Part shown: positions 25,638-40,280 of the stretch, piece after piece
Layout: every line of letters begins with the position of its first letter
Position numbering within the stretch: the first letter of the stretch is position 1
DNA from: Siphonodentalium dalli
Taxonomy: Eukaryota > Mollusca > Scaphopoda > Gadilida > Siphonodentaliidae
Assembly: GCA_032622095.1 (NCBI GenBank)
Contig: CP136061.1
Location: forward strand, 23,252,991-23,316,990
Length of the DNA stretch: 64,000 nucleotides
Direction: 5' to 3'
Program-made: the position numbers and the translations under genes
Notes under the pieces: model-generated
Told to the model about the DNA's origin: nothing
Seen by the model: the letters and a program-made list of their open reading frames with translations, nothing else
Databases searched by the model: none

Positions 25638-27186
25638 GATTTATGACTTTTTCGAAGGATTTGTGGCTCTAACCCAGAGATTCATGAATACAACGCAAGG
25701 ATTTATGACCTTTTCGAAGGATTTATGGCTCTAACCCCAAGATTCATGACTACAACTCAGGGATTTATGACTTTTTCGAAGGATTTATGGTTCTAACCCA
25801 GAGATTCATGAATAGAACTCAGGGATTTATGACTTTTTCGAAGGATTTATGGTTCTAACCCAGAGATTCATGAATAGAACTCAGGGATTTATGACTTTTT
25901 CGAAGGATTTATGGTTCTAACCCAGAGATTCATGAATAGAACTCAGGGATTTATGACTTTTTCGAAGGATTTATGGCTTTAACCCCGAGATTCATGACTA
26001 CAACTCAGGGATTTATGACTTTTTCGAAGGATTTATGGTTCTAACCCAGAGATTCATGAATACAACTCAGGGATTTATGACTTTTTCGAAGGATTTATGG
26101 TTCTAACCCAGAGATTCATGAATACAACTCAGGGATTTATGACTTTTTCGAAGGATTTGTTGCTCTAACCCAGAGATTCATGATTACAACTCAGGGATTT
26201 ATGACTTTTTCGAAGGATTTGTGGCTCTAACCCAGAGATTCATGAATACAACGCAAGGATTTATGACCTTTTCGAAGGATTTATGGCTCTAACCCCAAGA
26301 TTCATGACTACAACTCAGGGATTTATGACTTTTTCGAAGGATTTATGGTTCTAACCCAGAGATTCATGAATAGAACTCAGGGATTTATGACTTTTTCGAA
26401 GGATTTATGGTTCTAACCCAGAGATTCATGAATAGAACTCAGGGATTTATGACTTTTTCGAAGGATTTATGGCTTTAACCCCGAGATTCATGACTACAAC
26501 TCAGGGATTTATGACTTTTTCGAAGGATTTATGGTTCTAACCCAGAGATTCATGAATACAACTCAGGGATTTATGACTTTTTCGAAGGATTTATGGTTCT
26601 AACCCAGAGATTCATGAATACAACTCAGGGATTTATGACTTTTTCGAAGGATTTGTGGCTCTAACCCAGAGATTCATGATTACAACTCAGGGATTTATGA
26701 CTTTTTCGAAGGATTTGTGGCTCTAACCCAGAGATTCATGAATACAACTCAGGGATTTATGACTTTTCGAAGGATTTATGGCTCAAACCTCGAGATTCAT
26801 GACTACAACTCAGGGATTTATGACTTTTTTGAAGGATTTATGGTTCTAACCCAGAGATTCACGAATAGAACTCAGGGATTTATGACTTTTTCGAAGGATT
26901 TATGGTTCTAACCCAGAGATTCATGAATAGAACTCAGGGATTTATGACTTTTTCGAAGGATTTATGGTTCTAACCCAGAGATTCATGAATAGAACTCAGG
27001 GATTTATGACTTTTTCGAAGGATTTATGGCTTTAACCCCGAGATTCATGACTACAACTCAGGGATTTATGACTTTTTCGAAGGATTTATGGTTCTAACCC
27101 AGAGATTCATGAATACAACTCAGGGATTTATGACTTTTTCGAAGGATTTGTGGCTCTAACCCAGAGATTCATGATTACAACTCAGG
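25638..27186 (+). repeat. 25-monomer higher-order repeat, 1,549 bp (reference copy)
   Basis: Reading monomer types in order gives A B C C C D E E G, then A B C C D E E F, then H I J C C D E F: 9+8+8 = 25 monomers with one contraction, 1,549 bp. Types: A has GTGGCTC and AACGCAAGG; B has GGCTC, CCCCAAG and GACTAC; C has GGTTC and AATAG; D has GGCTTTAACCCCGAG; E has GGTTC and AATAC; F has GTGGCTC and GATTAC; G has GTTGCTC and GATTAC. Each of the three sub-blocks keeps the same internal logic, suggesting that a unit of 8-9 monomers was triplicated. The next unit starts directly at 27,187. Confidence 0.85.
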
Positions 27187-28426
27187 GATTTATGACTTTT
27201 TCGAAGGATTTGTGGCTCTAACCCAGAGATTCATGAATACAACGCAAGGATTTATGACCTTTTCGAAGGATTTATGGCTCTAACCCCAAGATTCATGACT
27301 ACAACTCAGGGATTTATGACTTTTTCGAAGGATTTATGGTTCTAACCCAGAGATTCATGAATAGAACTCAGGGATTTATGACTTTTTCGAAGGATTTATG
27401 GTTCTAACCCAGAGATTCATGAATAGAACTCAGGGATTTATGACTTTTTCGAAGGATTTATGGTTCTAACCCAGAGATTCATGAATAGAACTCAGGGATT
27501 TATGACTTTTTCGAAGGATTTATGGCTTTAACCCAGAGATTCATGACTACAACTCAGGGATTTATGACTTTTTCGAAGGATTTATGGTTCTAACCCAGAG
27601 ATTCATGAATACAACTCAGGGATTTATGACTTTTTCGAAGGATTTATGGTTCTAACCCAGAGATTCATGAATACAACTCAGGGATTTATGACTTTTTCGA
27701 AGGATTTGTTGCTCTAACCCAGAGATTCATGATTACAACTCAGGGATTTATGACTTTTTCGAAGGATTTGTGGCTCTAACCCAGAGATTCATGAATACAA
27801 CGCAAGGATTTATGACCTTTTCGAAGGATTTATGGCTCTAACCCCAAGATTCGTGACTACAACTCAGGGATTTATGACTTTTTCGAAGGATTTATGGTTC
27901 TAACCCAGAGATTCATGAATAGAACTCAGGGATTTATGACTTTTTCGAAGGATTTATGGTTCTAACCCAGAGATTCATGAATAGAACTCAGGGATTTATG
28001 ACTTTTTCGAAGGATTTATGGCTTTAACCCCGAGATTCATGACTACAACTCAGGGATTTATGACTTTTTCGAAGGATTTATGGTTCTAACCCAGAGATTC
28101 ATGAATACAACTCAGGGATTTATGACTTTTTCGAAGGATTTATGGTTCTAACCCAGAGATTCATGAATACAACTCAGGGATTTATGACTTTTTCGAAGGA
28201 TTTGTGGCTCTAACCCAGAGATTCATGATTACAACTCAGGGATTTATGACTTTTTCGAAGGATTTGTGGCTCTAACCCAGAGATTCATGAATACAACTCA
28301 GGGATTTATGACTTTTCGAAGGATTTATGGCTCAAACCTCGAGATTCATGACTACAACTCAGGGATTTATGACTTTTTTGAAGGATTTATGGTTCTAACC
28401 CAGAGATTCACGAATAGAACTCTGGG
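27187..28426 (+). repeat. Truncated 25-monomer higher-order repeat (first 20 monomers)
   Basis: This follows the reference higher-order repeat directly and runs A B C C C D E E G, A B C C D E E F, H I J. It then switches to monomers with AACGCAGGG and AACGCAAGG and a second I-J pair instead of the expected C C D E F. A private change makes its D monomer TTTAACCCAGAG (27,535), one B monomer has TTCGTGAC (about 27,853), and the J monomer reads AACTCTGGG (about 28,423). Confidence 0.75.
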
Positions 28427-30229
28427 ATTTATGACTTTTTCGAAGGATTTATGGTTCTAACCCAGAGATTCATGAATACAACGCAGGGATTTATGACTTT
28501 TTCGAAGGATTTATGGCTCTAACCCAGAGATTCATGAATACAACGCAAGGATTTATGACTTTTTCGAAGGATTTATGGCTCAAACCCCGAGATTCATGAC
28601 TACAACTCAGGGATTTATGACTTTTTTGAAGGATTTATGGTTCTAACCCAGAGATTCACGAATAGAACTCAGGGATTTATGACTTTTTCGAAGGATTTAT
28701 GGTTCTAACCCAGAGATTCATGAATAGAACTCAGGGATTTATGACTTTTTCGAAGGATTTATGGTTCTAACCCAGAGATTCATGAATAGAACTCAGGGAT
28801 TTATGACTTTTTCGAAGGATTTATGGCTTTAACCCCGAGATTCATGACTACAACTCAGGGATTTATGACTTTTTCGAAGGATTTATGGTTCTAACCCAGA
28901 GATTCATGAATAGAACTCAGGGATTTATGACTTTTTCGAAGGATTTATGGCTTTAACCCCGAGATTCATGACTACAACTCAGGGATTTATGACTTTTTCG
29001 AAGGATTTATGGTTCTAACCCAGAGATTCATGAATACAACTCAGGGATTTATGACTTTTTCGAAGGATTTGTGGCTCTAACCCAGAGATTCATGATTACA
29101 ACTCAGGGATTTATGACTTTTTCGAAGGATTTGTGGCTCTAACCCAGAGATTCATGAATACAACGCAAGGATTTATGACCTTTTCGAAGGATTTATGGCT
29201 CTAACCCCAAGATTCATGACTACAACTCAGGGATTTATGACTTTTTCGAAGGATTTATGGTTCTAACCCAGAGATTCATGAATAGAACTCAGGGATTTAT
29301 GACTTTTTCGAAGGATTTATGGTTCTAACCCAGAGATTCATGAATAGAACTCAGGGATTTATGACTTTTTCGAAGGATTTATGGTTCTAACCCAGAGATT
29401 CATGAATACAACTCAGGGATTTATGACTTTTTCGAAGGATTTATGGTTCTAACCCAGAGATTCATGAATACAACTCAGGGATTTATGACTTTTTCGAAGG
29501 ATTTGTGGCTCTAACCCAGAGATTCATGATTACAACTCAGGGATTTATGACTTTTTCGAAGGATTTGTGGCTCTAACCCAGAGATTCATGAATACAACTC
29601 AGGGATTTATGACTTTTCGAAGGATTTATGGCTCAAACCTCGAGATTCATGACTACAACTCAGGGATTTATGACTTTTTTGAAGGATTTATGGTTCTAAC
29701 CCAGAGATTCACGAATAGAACTCAGGGATTTATGACTTTTTCGAAGGATTTATGGTTCTAACCCAGAGATTCATGAATACAACGCAGGGATTTATGACTT
29801 TTTCGAAGGATTTATGGCTCTAACCCAGAGATTCATGAATACAACGCAAGGATTTATGACTTTTTCGAAGGATTTATGGCTCAAACCCCGAGATTCATGA
29901 CTACAACTCAGGGATTTATGACTTTTTTGAAGGATTTATGGTTCTAACCCAGAGATTCACGAATAGAACTCAGGGATTTATGACTTTTTCGAAGGATTTA
30001 TGGTTCTAACCCAGAGATTCATGAATAGAACTCAGGGATTTATGACTTTTTCGAAGGATTTATGGTTCTAACCCAGAGATTCATGAATAGAACTCAGGGA
30101 TTTATGACTTTTTCGAAGGATTTATGGCTTTAACCCCGAGATTCATGACTACAACTCAGGGATTTATGACTTTTTCGAAGGATTTATGGTTCTAACCCAG
30201 AGATTCATGAATACAACTCAGGGATTTAT

Positions 30230-33200
30230 GACTTTTTCGAAGGATTTGTGGCTCTAACCCAGAGATTCATGATTACAACTCAGGGATTTATGACTTTTTC
30301 GAAGGATTTGTGGCTCTAACCCAGAGATTCATGAATACAACGCAAGGATTTATGACCTTTTCGAAGGATTTATGGCTCTAACCCCAAGATTCATGACTAC
30401 AACTCAGGGATTTATGACTTTTTCGAAGGATTTATGGTTCTAACCCAGAGATTCATGAATAGAACTCAGGGATTTATGACTTTTTCGAAGGATTTATGGT
30501 TCTAACCCAGAGATTCATGAATAGAACTCAGGGATTTATGACTTTTTCGAAGGATTTATGGTTCTAACCCAGAGATTCATGAATAGAACTCAGGGATTTA
30601 TGACTTTTTCGAAGGATTTATGGCTTTAACCCCGAGATTCATGACTACAACTCAGGGATTTATGACTTTTTCGAAGGATTTATGGTTCTAACCCAGAGAT
30701 TCATGAATACAACTCAGGGATTTATGACTTTTTCGAAGGATTTATGGTTCTAACCCAGAGATTCATGAATACAACTCAGGGATTTATGACTTTTTCGAAG
30801 GATTTGTGGCTCTAACCCAGAGATTCATGATTACAACTCAGGGATTTATGACTTTTTCGAAGGATTTGTTGCTCTAACCCAGAGATTCATGAATACAACT
30901 CAGGGATTTATGACTTTTCGAAGGATTTATGGCTCAAACCTCGAGATTCATGACTACAACTCAGGGATTTATGACTTTTTCGAAGGATTTATGGTTCTAA
31001 CCCAGAGATTCACGAATAGAACTCAGGGATTTATGACTTTTTCGAAGGATTTATGGTTCTAACCCAGAGATTCATGAATAGAACTCAGGGATTTATGACT
31101 TTTTCGAAGGATTTATGGTTCTAACCCAGAGATTCATGAATAGAACTCAGGGATTTATGACTTTTTCGAAGGATTTATGGCTTTAACCCCGAGATTCATG
31201 ACTACAACTCAGGGATTTATGACTTTTTCGAAGGATTTATGGTTCTAACCCAGAGATTCATGAATACAACTCAGGGATTTATGACTATTTCGAAGGATTT
31301 GTGGCTCTAACCCAGAGATTCATTATTACAACTCAGGGATTTATGACTTTTTCGAAGGATTTGTGGCTCTAACCCAGAGATTCATGAATACAACGCAGGG
31401 ATTTATGACTTTTTCGAAGGATTTGTGGCTCTAACCCAGAGATTCATGAATACAACGCAAGGATTTATGACATTTTCGAAGGATTTATGGCTCTAACCCC
31501 GAGATTCATGACTACAACTCAGGGATTTATGACTTTTTCGAAGGATTTATGGTTCTAACCCAGAGATTCATGAATAGAACTCAGGGATTTATGACTTTTT
31601 CGAAGGATTTATGGTTCTAACCCAGAGATTAATGAATAGAACTCAGGGATTTATGACTTTTTCGAAGGATTTATGGTTCTAACCCAGAGATTCATGAATA
31701 CAACGCAGGGATTTATGACTTTTTCGAAGGATTTGTGGCTCTAACCCAGAGATTCGTGAATACAACGCAAGGATTTATGACCTTTTCGAAGGATTTATGG
31801 CTCTAACTCCGAGATTCATGACTACAACTCAGGGATTTATGACTTTTTCGAAGGATTTATGGTTCTAACCCAGAGATTCATGAATAGAACTCAGGGATTT
31901 ATGACTTTTTCGAAGGATTTATGGTTCTAACCCAGAGATTCATGAATAGAACTCAGGGATTTATGACTTTTTCGAAGGATTTATGGTTCTAACCCAGAGA
32001 TTCATGAATAGAACTCAGGGATTTATGACTTTTTTGAAGGATTTATGGCTTTAACCCCGAGATTCATGACTACAACTCAGGGATTTATGACTTTTTCGAA
32101 GGATTTATGGTTCTAACCCAGAGATTCATGAATACAACTCAGGGATTTATGACTTTTTCGAAGGATTTGTGGCTCTAACCCGGAGATTCATGAATACAAC
32201 GCAGGGATTTATGACTTTTTCGAAGGATTTATGGCTCTAACCCAGAGATTCATGAATACAACGCAAGGATTTATGACTTTTTCGAAGGATTTATGGCTCA
32301 AACCCCGAGATTCAAGACTACAACTCAGGGATTTATGACTTTTTTGAAGGATTTATGGTTCTAACCCAGAGATTCACGAATAGAACTCAGGGATTTATGA
32401 CTTTTTCGAAGGATTTATGGTTCTAACCCAGAGATTCATGAATAGAACTCAGGGATTTATGACTTTTTCGAAGGATTTATGGTTCTAACCCAGAGATTCA
32501 TGAATAGAACTCAGGGATTTATGACTTTTTCGAAGGATTTATGGCTTTAACCCCGAGATTCATGACTACAACTCAGGGATTTATGACTTTTTCGAAGGAT
32601 TTATGGTTCTAACCCAGAGATTCATTAATACAACTCAGGGATTTATGACTTTTTCGAAGGATTTGTGGCTCTAACCCAGAGATTCATGATTACAACTCAG
32701 GGATTTATGACTTTTTCGAAGGATTTGTGGCTCTAACCCAGAGATTCATGAATACAACGCAAGGATTTATGATCTTTTCGAAGGATTTAAGGCTCTAACC
32801 CCAAGATTCATGACTACAACTCAGGGATTTATGACTTTTTCGAAGGATTTATGGTTCTAACCCAGAGATTCATGAATAGAACTCAGGGATTTATGACTTT
32901 TTCGAAGGATTTATGGTTCTAAACCAGAGATTCATGAATAGAACTCAGGGATTTATGACTTTTTCGAAGGATTTATGGTTCTAACCCAGAGATTCATGAA
33001 TAGAACTCAGGGATTTATGACTTTTTCGAAGGATTTATGGCTTTAACCCCGAGATTCATGACTACAACTCAGGGATTTATGACTTTTTCGAAGGATTTAT
33101 GGTTCTAACCCAGAGATTCATGAATACAACTCAGGGATTTATGACTTTTTCGAAGGATTTAGGGTTCTAACCCAGAGATTCATGAATACAACTCAGGGAT

Positions 33201-36200
33201 TTATGACTTTTTCGAAGGATTTGTGGCTCTAACCCAGAGATTCATGATTACAACTCAGGGATTTATGACTTTTTCGAAGGATTTGTGGCTCTAACCGAGA
33301 GATTCATGAATACAACGCAAGGATTTATGACCTTTTCGAAGGATTTATGGCTCTAACCCCAAGATTCATGACTACAACTCAGGGATTTATGACTTGTTCG
33401 AAGGATTTATGGTTCTAACCCAGAGATTCATGAATAGAACTCAGGGATTTATGACTTTTTCGAAGGATTTATGGTTCTAACCCAGAGATTCATGAATATA
33501 ACTCAGGGATTTAGGACTTTTTCGAAGGATTTATGGTTCTAACCCAGAGATTCATGAATAGAACTCAGGGATTTATGACTTTTTCGAAGGATTTATGGCT
33601 TTAACCCCGAGATTCATGACTACAACTCAGGGATTTATGACTTTTTCGAAGGATTTATGGTTCTAACTCAGAGATTCATGAATACAACTCAGGGATTTAT
33701 GACTTTTTCGAAGGATTTATGGTTCTAACCCAGAGATTCATGAATACAACTCAGGGATTTATGACTTTTTCGAAGGATTTGTGGCTCTAACCCAGAGATT
33801 CATGATTACAACTCAGGGATTTATGACTTTTTCGAAGGATTTGTGGCTCTAACCCAGAGATTCATGAATACAACTCAGGGATTTATGACTTTTCGAAGGA
33901 TTTATGGCTCAAACCCCGAGATTCATGACTACAACTCAGGGATTTATGACTTTTTCGAAGGATTTATGGTTCTAACCCAGAGATTCACGAATAGAACTCA
34001 GGGATTTATGACTTTTTCGAAGGATTTATGGTTCTAACCCAGAGATTCATGAATAGAACTCAGGGATTTATGACTTTTTCGAAGGATTTATGGTTCTAAC
34101 CCAGAGATTCATGAATAGAACTCAGGGATTTATGACTTTTTCGAAGGATTTATGGCTTTAACCCCGAGATTCATGACTACAACTCAGGGATTTATGACTT
34201 TTTCGAAGGATTTATGGTTCTAACCCAGAGATTCATGACTACAACTCAGGGATTTATGACTTTTTCGAAGGATTTATGGTTCTAACCCAGAGATTCATGA
34301 ATACAACTCAGGGATTTATGACTTTTTCGAAGGATTTGTGGCTCTAACCCAAAGATTCATGAATACAACGCAGGGATTTATGACTTTTTCGAAGGATTTA
34401 TGGCTCTAACCCAGAGATTCATGAATACAACGCAGGGATTTATGACTTTTTCGAAGGATTTATGGCTCAAACCCCGAGATTCATGACTACAACTCAGGGA
34501 TTTATGACTTTTTTGAAGGATTTATGGTTCTAACCCAGAGATTCACGAATAGAACTCAGGGATTTATGACTTTTTCGAAGGATTTATGGTTCTAACCCAG
34601 AGATTCATGAATAGAACTCAGGGATTTATGACTTTTTCGAAGGATTTCTGGTTCTAACCCAGAGATTCATGAATAGAACTCAGGGATTTATGACTTTTTC
34701 GAAGGATTTGTGGCTCTAACCCAGAGATTCATGAATACAACGCAAGGATTTATGACCTTTTCGAAGGATTTATGGCTCTAACCCCAAGATTCATGACTAC
34801 AACTCAGGGATTTATGACTTTTTCGAAGGATTTATGGTTCTAACCCAGAGATTAATGAATAGAACTCAGGGATTTATGACTTTTTCGAAGGATTTATGGT
34901 TCTAACCCAGAGATTCATGAATACAACGCAGGGATTTATGACTTTTTCGAAGGATTTGTGGCTCTAACCCAGAGATTCGTGAATACAACGCAAGGATTTA
35001 TGACCTTTTCGAAGGATTTATGGCTCTAACTCCGAGATTCATGACTACAACTCAGGGATTTATGACTTTTTCGAAGGATTTATGGTTCTAACCCAGAGAT
35101 TCATGAATAGAACTCAGGGATTTATGACTTTTTCGAAGGATTTATGGTTCTAACCCAGAGATTCATGAATAGAACTCAGGGATTTATGACTTTTTCGAAG
35201 GATTTATGGTTCTAACCCAGAGATTCATGAATAGAACTCAGGGATTTATGACTTTTTTGAAGGATTTATGGCTTTAACCCCGAGATTCATGACTACAACT
35301 CAGGGATTTATGACTTTTTCGAAGGATTTATGGTTCTAACCCAGAGATTCATGAATACAACTCAGGGATTTATGACTTTTTCGAAGGATTTGTGGCTCTA
35401 ACCCAGAGATTCATGAATACAAAGCAGGGATTTATGACTTTTTCGAAGGATTTATGGCTCTAACCCAGATATTCATGAATACAACGCAAGGATTTATGAC
35501 TTTTTCGAAGGATTTATGGCTCAAACCCCGAGATTCAAGACTACAACTCAGGGATTTATGACTTTTTTGAAGGATTTATGGTTCTAACCCAGAGATTCAC
35601 GAATAGAACTCAGGGATTTATGACTTTTTCGAAGGATTTATGGTTCTAACCCAGAGATTCATGAATAGAACTCAGGGATTTATGACTTTTTCGAAGGATT
35701 TATGGTTCTAACCCAGAGATTCATGAATAGAACTCAGGGATTTATGACTTTTTCGAAGGATTTATGGCTTTAACCCCGAGATTCATGACTACAACTCAGG
35801 GATTTATGACTTTTTCGAAGGATTTATGGTTCTAACCCAGAGATTCATTAATACAACTCAGGGATTTATGACTTTTTCGAAGGATTTGTGGCTCTAACCC
35901 AGAGATTCATGATTACAACTCAGGGATTTATGACTTTTTCGAAGGATTTGTGGCTCTAACCCAGAGATTCATGAATACAACGCAAGGATTTATGACCTTT
36001 TCGAAGGATTTAAGGCTCTAACCCCAAGATTCATGACTACAACTCAGGGATTTATGACTTTTTCGAAGGATTTATGGTTCTAATCCAGAGATTCATGAAT
36101 AGAACTCAGGGATTTATGACTTTTTCGAAGGATTTATGGTTCTAACCCAGAGATTCATTAATAGAACTCAGGGATTTATGACTTTTTCGAAGGATTTATG

Positions 36201-39200
36201 GTTCTAACCCAGAGATTCATGAATAGAACTCAGGGATTTATGACTTTTTCGAAGGATTTATGGCTTTAACCCCGAGATTCATGACTACAACTCAGGGATT
36301 TATGACTTTTTCGAAGGATTTATGGTTCTAACCCAGAGATTCATGAATACAACTCAGGGATTTATGACTTTTTCGAAGGATTTAGGGTTCTAACCCAGAG
36401 ATTCATGAATACAACTCAGGGATTTATGACTTTTTCGAAGGATTTGTGGCTCTAACCCAGAGATTCATGATTACAACTCAGGGATTTATGACTTTTTCGA
36501 AGGATTTGTGGCTCTAACTGAGAGATTCATGAATACAACGCAAGGATTTATGACCTTTTCGAAGGATTTATGGCTCTAACCCCAAGATTCATGACTACAA
36601 CTCAGGGATTTATGACTTGTTCGAAGGATTTATGGTTCTAACCCAGAGATTCATGAATAGAACTCAGGGATTTATGACTTTTTCGAAGGATTTATGGTTC
36701 TAACCCAGAGATTCATGAATAGAACTCAGGGATTTAGGACTTTTTCGAAGGATTTATGGTTCTAACCCAGAGATTCATGAATAGAACTCAGGGATTTATG
36801 ACTTTTTCGAAGGATTTATGGCTTTAACCCCGAGATTCATGACTACAACTCAGGGATTTATGACTTTTTCGAAGGATTTATGGTTCTAACTCAGAGATTC
36901 ATGAATACAACTCAGGGATTTATGACTTTTTCGAAGGATTTATGGTTCTAACCCAGAGATTCATGAATACAACTCAGGGATTTATGACTTTTTCGAAGGA
37001 TTTGTGGCTCTAACCCAGAGATTCATGATTACAACTCAGGGATTTATGACTTTTTCGAAGGATTTGGGGCTCTAACCCAGAGATTCATGAATACAACTCA
37101 GGGATTTATGACTTTTCGAAGGATTTATGGCTCAAACCCCGAGATTCATGACTACAACTCAGGGATTTATGACTTTTTCGAAGGATTTATGGTTCTAACC
37201 CAGAGATTCACGAATAGAACTCAGGGATTTAAGACTTTTTCGAAGGATTTATGGTTCTAACCCAGAGATTCATGAATAGAACTCAGGGATTTATGACTTT
37301 TTCGAAGGATTTATGGTTCTAACCCAGAGATTCATGAATAGAACTCAGGGATTTATGACTTTTTCGAAGGATTTATGGCTTTAACCCCGAGATTCATGAC
37401 TACAACTCAGGGATTTATGACTTTTTCGAAGGATTTATGGTTCTAACCCAGAGATTCATGAATAGAACTCAGGGATTTATGACTTTTTCGAAGGATTTAT
37501 GGTTCTAACCCAGAGATTCAAGAATAGAACTCAGGGATTTATGACTTTTTCGAAGGATTTATGGCTTTAACCCCGAGATTCATGACTACAACTCAGGGAT
37601 TTATGACTTTTTCGAAGGATTTATGGTTCTAACCCAGAGATTCATGAATACAACTCAGGGATTTATGACTTTTTCGAAGGATTTGTGGCTCTAACCCAGA
37701 GATTCATGAATACAACGCAGGGATTTATGACTTTTTCGAAGGATTTATGGCTCTAACCCAGAGATTCATGAATACAACGCAAGGATTTATGACTTTTTCG
37801 AAGGATTTATGGCTCAAACCCCGAGATTCATGACTACAACTCAGGGATTTATGACTTTTTTGAAGGATTTATGGTTCTAACCCAGAGATTCACGAATAGA
37901 ACTCAGGGATTTATGACTTTTTCGAAGGATTTATGGTTCTAACCCAGAGATTCATGAATAGAACTCAGGGATTTATGACTTTTTCGAAGGATTTATGGTT
38001 CTAACCCAGAGATTCATGAATAGAACTCAGGGATTTATGACTTTTTCGAAGGATTTATGGCTTTAACCCCGAGATTCATGACTACAACTCAGGGATTTAT
38101 GACTTTTTCGAAGGATTTATGGTTCTAACCCAGAGATTCATGAATACAACTCAGGGATTTATGACTTTTTCGAAGGATTTGTGGCTCTAACCCAGAGATT
38201 CATGATTACAACTCAGGGATTTATGACTTTTTCGAAGGATTTGTGGCTCTAACCCAGAGATTCATGAATACAACGCAAGGATTTATGACCTTTTCGAAGG
38301 ATTTATGGCTCTAACCCCAAGATTCATGACTACAACTCAGGGATTTATGACTTTTTCGAAGGATTTATGGTTCTAACCCAGAGATTCATGAATAGAACTC
38401 AGGGATTTATGACTTTTTCGAAGGATTTATGGTTCTAACCCAGAGATTCATGAATAGAACTCAGGGATTTATGACTTTTTCGAAGGATTTATGGTTCTAA
38501 CCCAGAGATTCATGAATAGAACTCAGGGATTTATGACTTTTTCGAAGGATTTATGGCTTTAACCCCGAGATTCATGACTACAACTCAGGGATTTATGACT
38601 TTTTCGAAGGATTTATGGTTCTAACCCAGAGATTCATGAATACAACTCAGGGATTTATGACTTTTTCGAAGGATTTATGGTTCTAACCCAGAGATTCATG
38701 AATACAACTCAGGGATTTATGACTTTTTCGAAGGATTTGTTGCTCTAACCCAGAGATTCATGATTACAACTCAGGGATTTATGACTTTTTCGAAGGATTT
38801 GTGGCTCTAACCCAGAGATTCATGAATACAACGCAAGGATTTATGACCTTTTCGATGGATTTATGGCTCTAACCCCAAGATTCATGACTACAACTCAGGG
38901 ATTTATGACTTTTTCGAAGGATTTATGGTTCTAACCCAGAGATTCATGAATAGAACTCAGGGATTTATGACTTTTTCGAAGGATTTATGGTTCTAACCCA
39001 GAGATTCATGAATAGAACTCAGGGATTTATGACTTTTTCGAAGGATTTATGGCTTTAACCCCGAGATTCATGACTACAACTCAGGGATTTATGACTTTTT
39101 CGAAGGATTTATGGTTCTAACCCAGAGATTCATGAATACAACTCAGGGATTTATGACTTTTTCGAAGGATTTATGGTTCTAACCCAGAGATTCATGAATA

Positions 39201-40280
39201 CAACTCAGGGATTTATGACTTTTTCGAAGGATTTGTGGCTCTAACCCAGAGATTCATGATTACAACTCAGGGATTTATGACTTTTTCGAAGGATTTGTGG
39301 CTCTAACCCAGAGATTCATGAATACAACTCAGGGATTTATGACTTTTCGAAGGATTTATGGCTCAAACCTCGAGATTCATGACTACAACTCAGGGATTTA
39401 TGACTTTTTTGAAGGATTTATGGTTCTAACCCAGAGATTCACGAATAGAACTCAGGGATTTATGACTTTTTCGAAGGATTTATGGTTCTAACCCAGAGAT
39501 TCATGAATAGAACTCAGGGATTTATGACTTTTTCGAAGGATTTATGGTTCTAACCCAGAGATTCATGAATAGAACTCAGGGATTTATGACTTTTTCGAAG
39601 GATTTATGGCTTTAACCCCGAGATTCATGACTACAACTCAGGGATTTATGACTTTTTCGAAGGATTTATGGTTCTAACCCAGAGATTCATGAATACAACT
39701 CAGGGATTTATGACTTTTTCGAAGGATTTGTGGCTCTAACCCAGAGATTCATGATTACAACTCAGGGATTTATGACTTTTTCGAAGGATTTGTGGCTCTA
39801 ACCCAGAGATTCATGAATACAACGCAAGGATTTATGACCTTTTCGAAGGATTTATGGCTCTAACCCCAAGATTCATGACTACAACTCAGGGATTTATGAC
39901 TTTTTCGAAGGATTTATGGTTCTAACCCAGAGATTCATGAATAGAACTCAGGGATTTATGACTTTTTCGAAGGATTTATGGTTCTAACCCAGAGATTCAT
40001 GAATAGAACTCAGGGATTTATGACTTTTTCGAAGGATTTATGGTTCTAACCCAGAGATTCATGAATAGAACTCAGGGATTTATGACTTTTTCGAAGGATT
40101 TATGGCTTTAACCCCGAGATTCATGACTACAACTCAGGGATTTATGACTTTTTCGAAGGATTTATGGTTCTAACCCAGAGATTCATGAATACAACTCAGG
40201 GATTTATGACTTTTTCGAAGGATTTATGGTTCTAACCCAGAGATTCATGAATACAACTCAGGGATTTATGACTTTTTCGA
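30230..40280 (+). repeat. Block beta, copy 2 (offset 12,580 bp)
   Basis: The stretch matches about 17.65-27.70 kb base for base except for scattered substitutions. Differences noted by eye: 19,602 A/32,182 G; 20,193 C/32,773 T; 23,939 C/36,519 T; 25,465 A/38,045 T; 26,276 A/38,856 T; 27,535 A/40,115 C. The list is not exhaustive, but about ten changes in 10 kb suggest roughly 99.9% identity. The offset stays constant, so no indel separates the copies. The left edge is soft (neighbouring variants stop matching near 30.2 kb). The right edge is the 4,462-bp duplication junction near 40.28 kb. Confidence 0.85.
38218..39766 (+). repeat. 25-monomer higher-order repeat, 1,549 bp
   Basis: This has the same monomer order as the reference unit at 25,638-27,186, displaced by exactly 12,580 bp. 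It carries one distinguishing substitution (TTCGATGG at 38,851), which is passed on to its 4,462-bp duplicate. Its H-I-J module begins at H position 39,297. Confidence 0.85.

Larger units (their letters stand above)
17650..30230 (+). repeat. Block beta, copy 1
   Basis: About 10 kb from about 17.65 to 27.70 kb recurs at 30.23-40.28 kb at a constant offset of 12,580 bp. Matching markers include ATGACTATTTCG (18,701/31,281), GATTCAAGAC (19,729/32,309), GACTTGTTCG (20,811/33,391 and 24,034/36,614), the H-I-J modules (21,263/33,843 and 26,717/39,297) and GGATTTCTGG (22,065/34,645). The block contains a 3,223-bp tandem duplication and then 25-monomer higher-order repeats. The tail at 28.3-30.2 kb holds two further modules (28,266 and 29,567), each followed by the monomers with AACGCAGGG and AACGCAAGG and a second I-J pair. 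No gene is seen. Confidence 0.8.
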
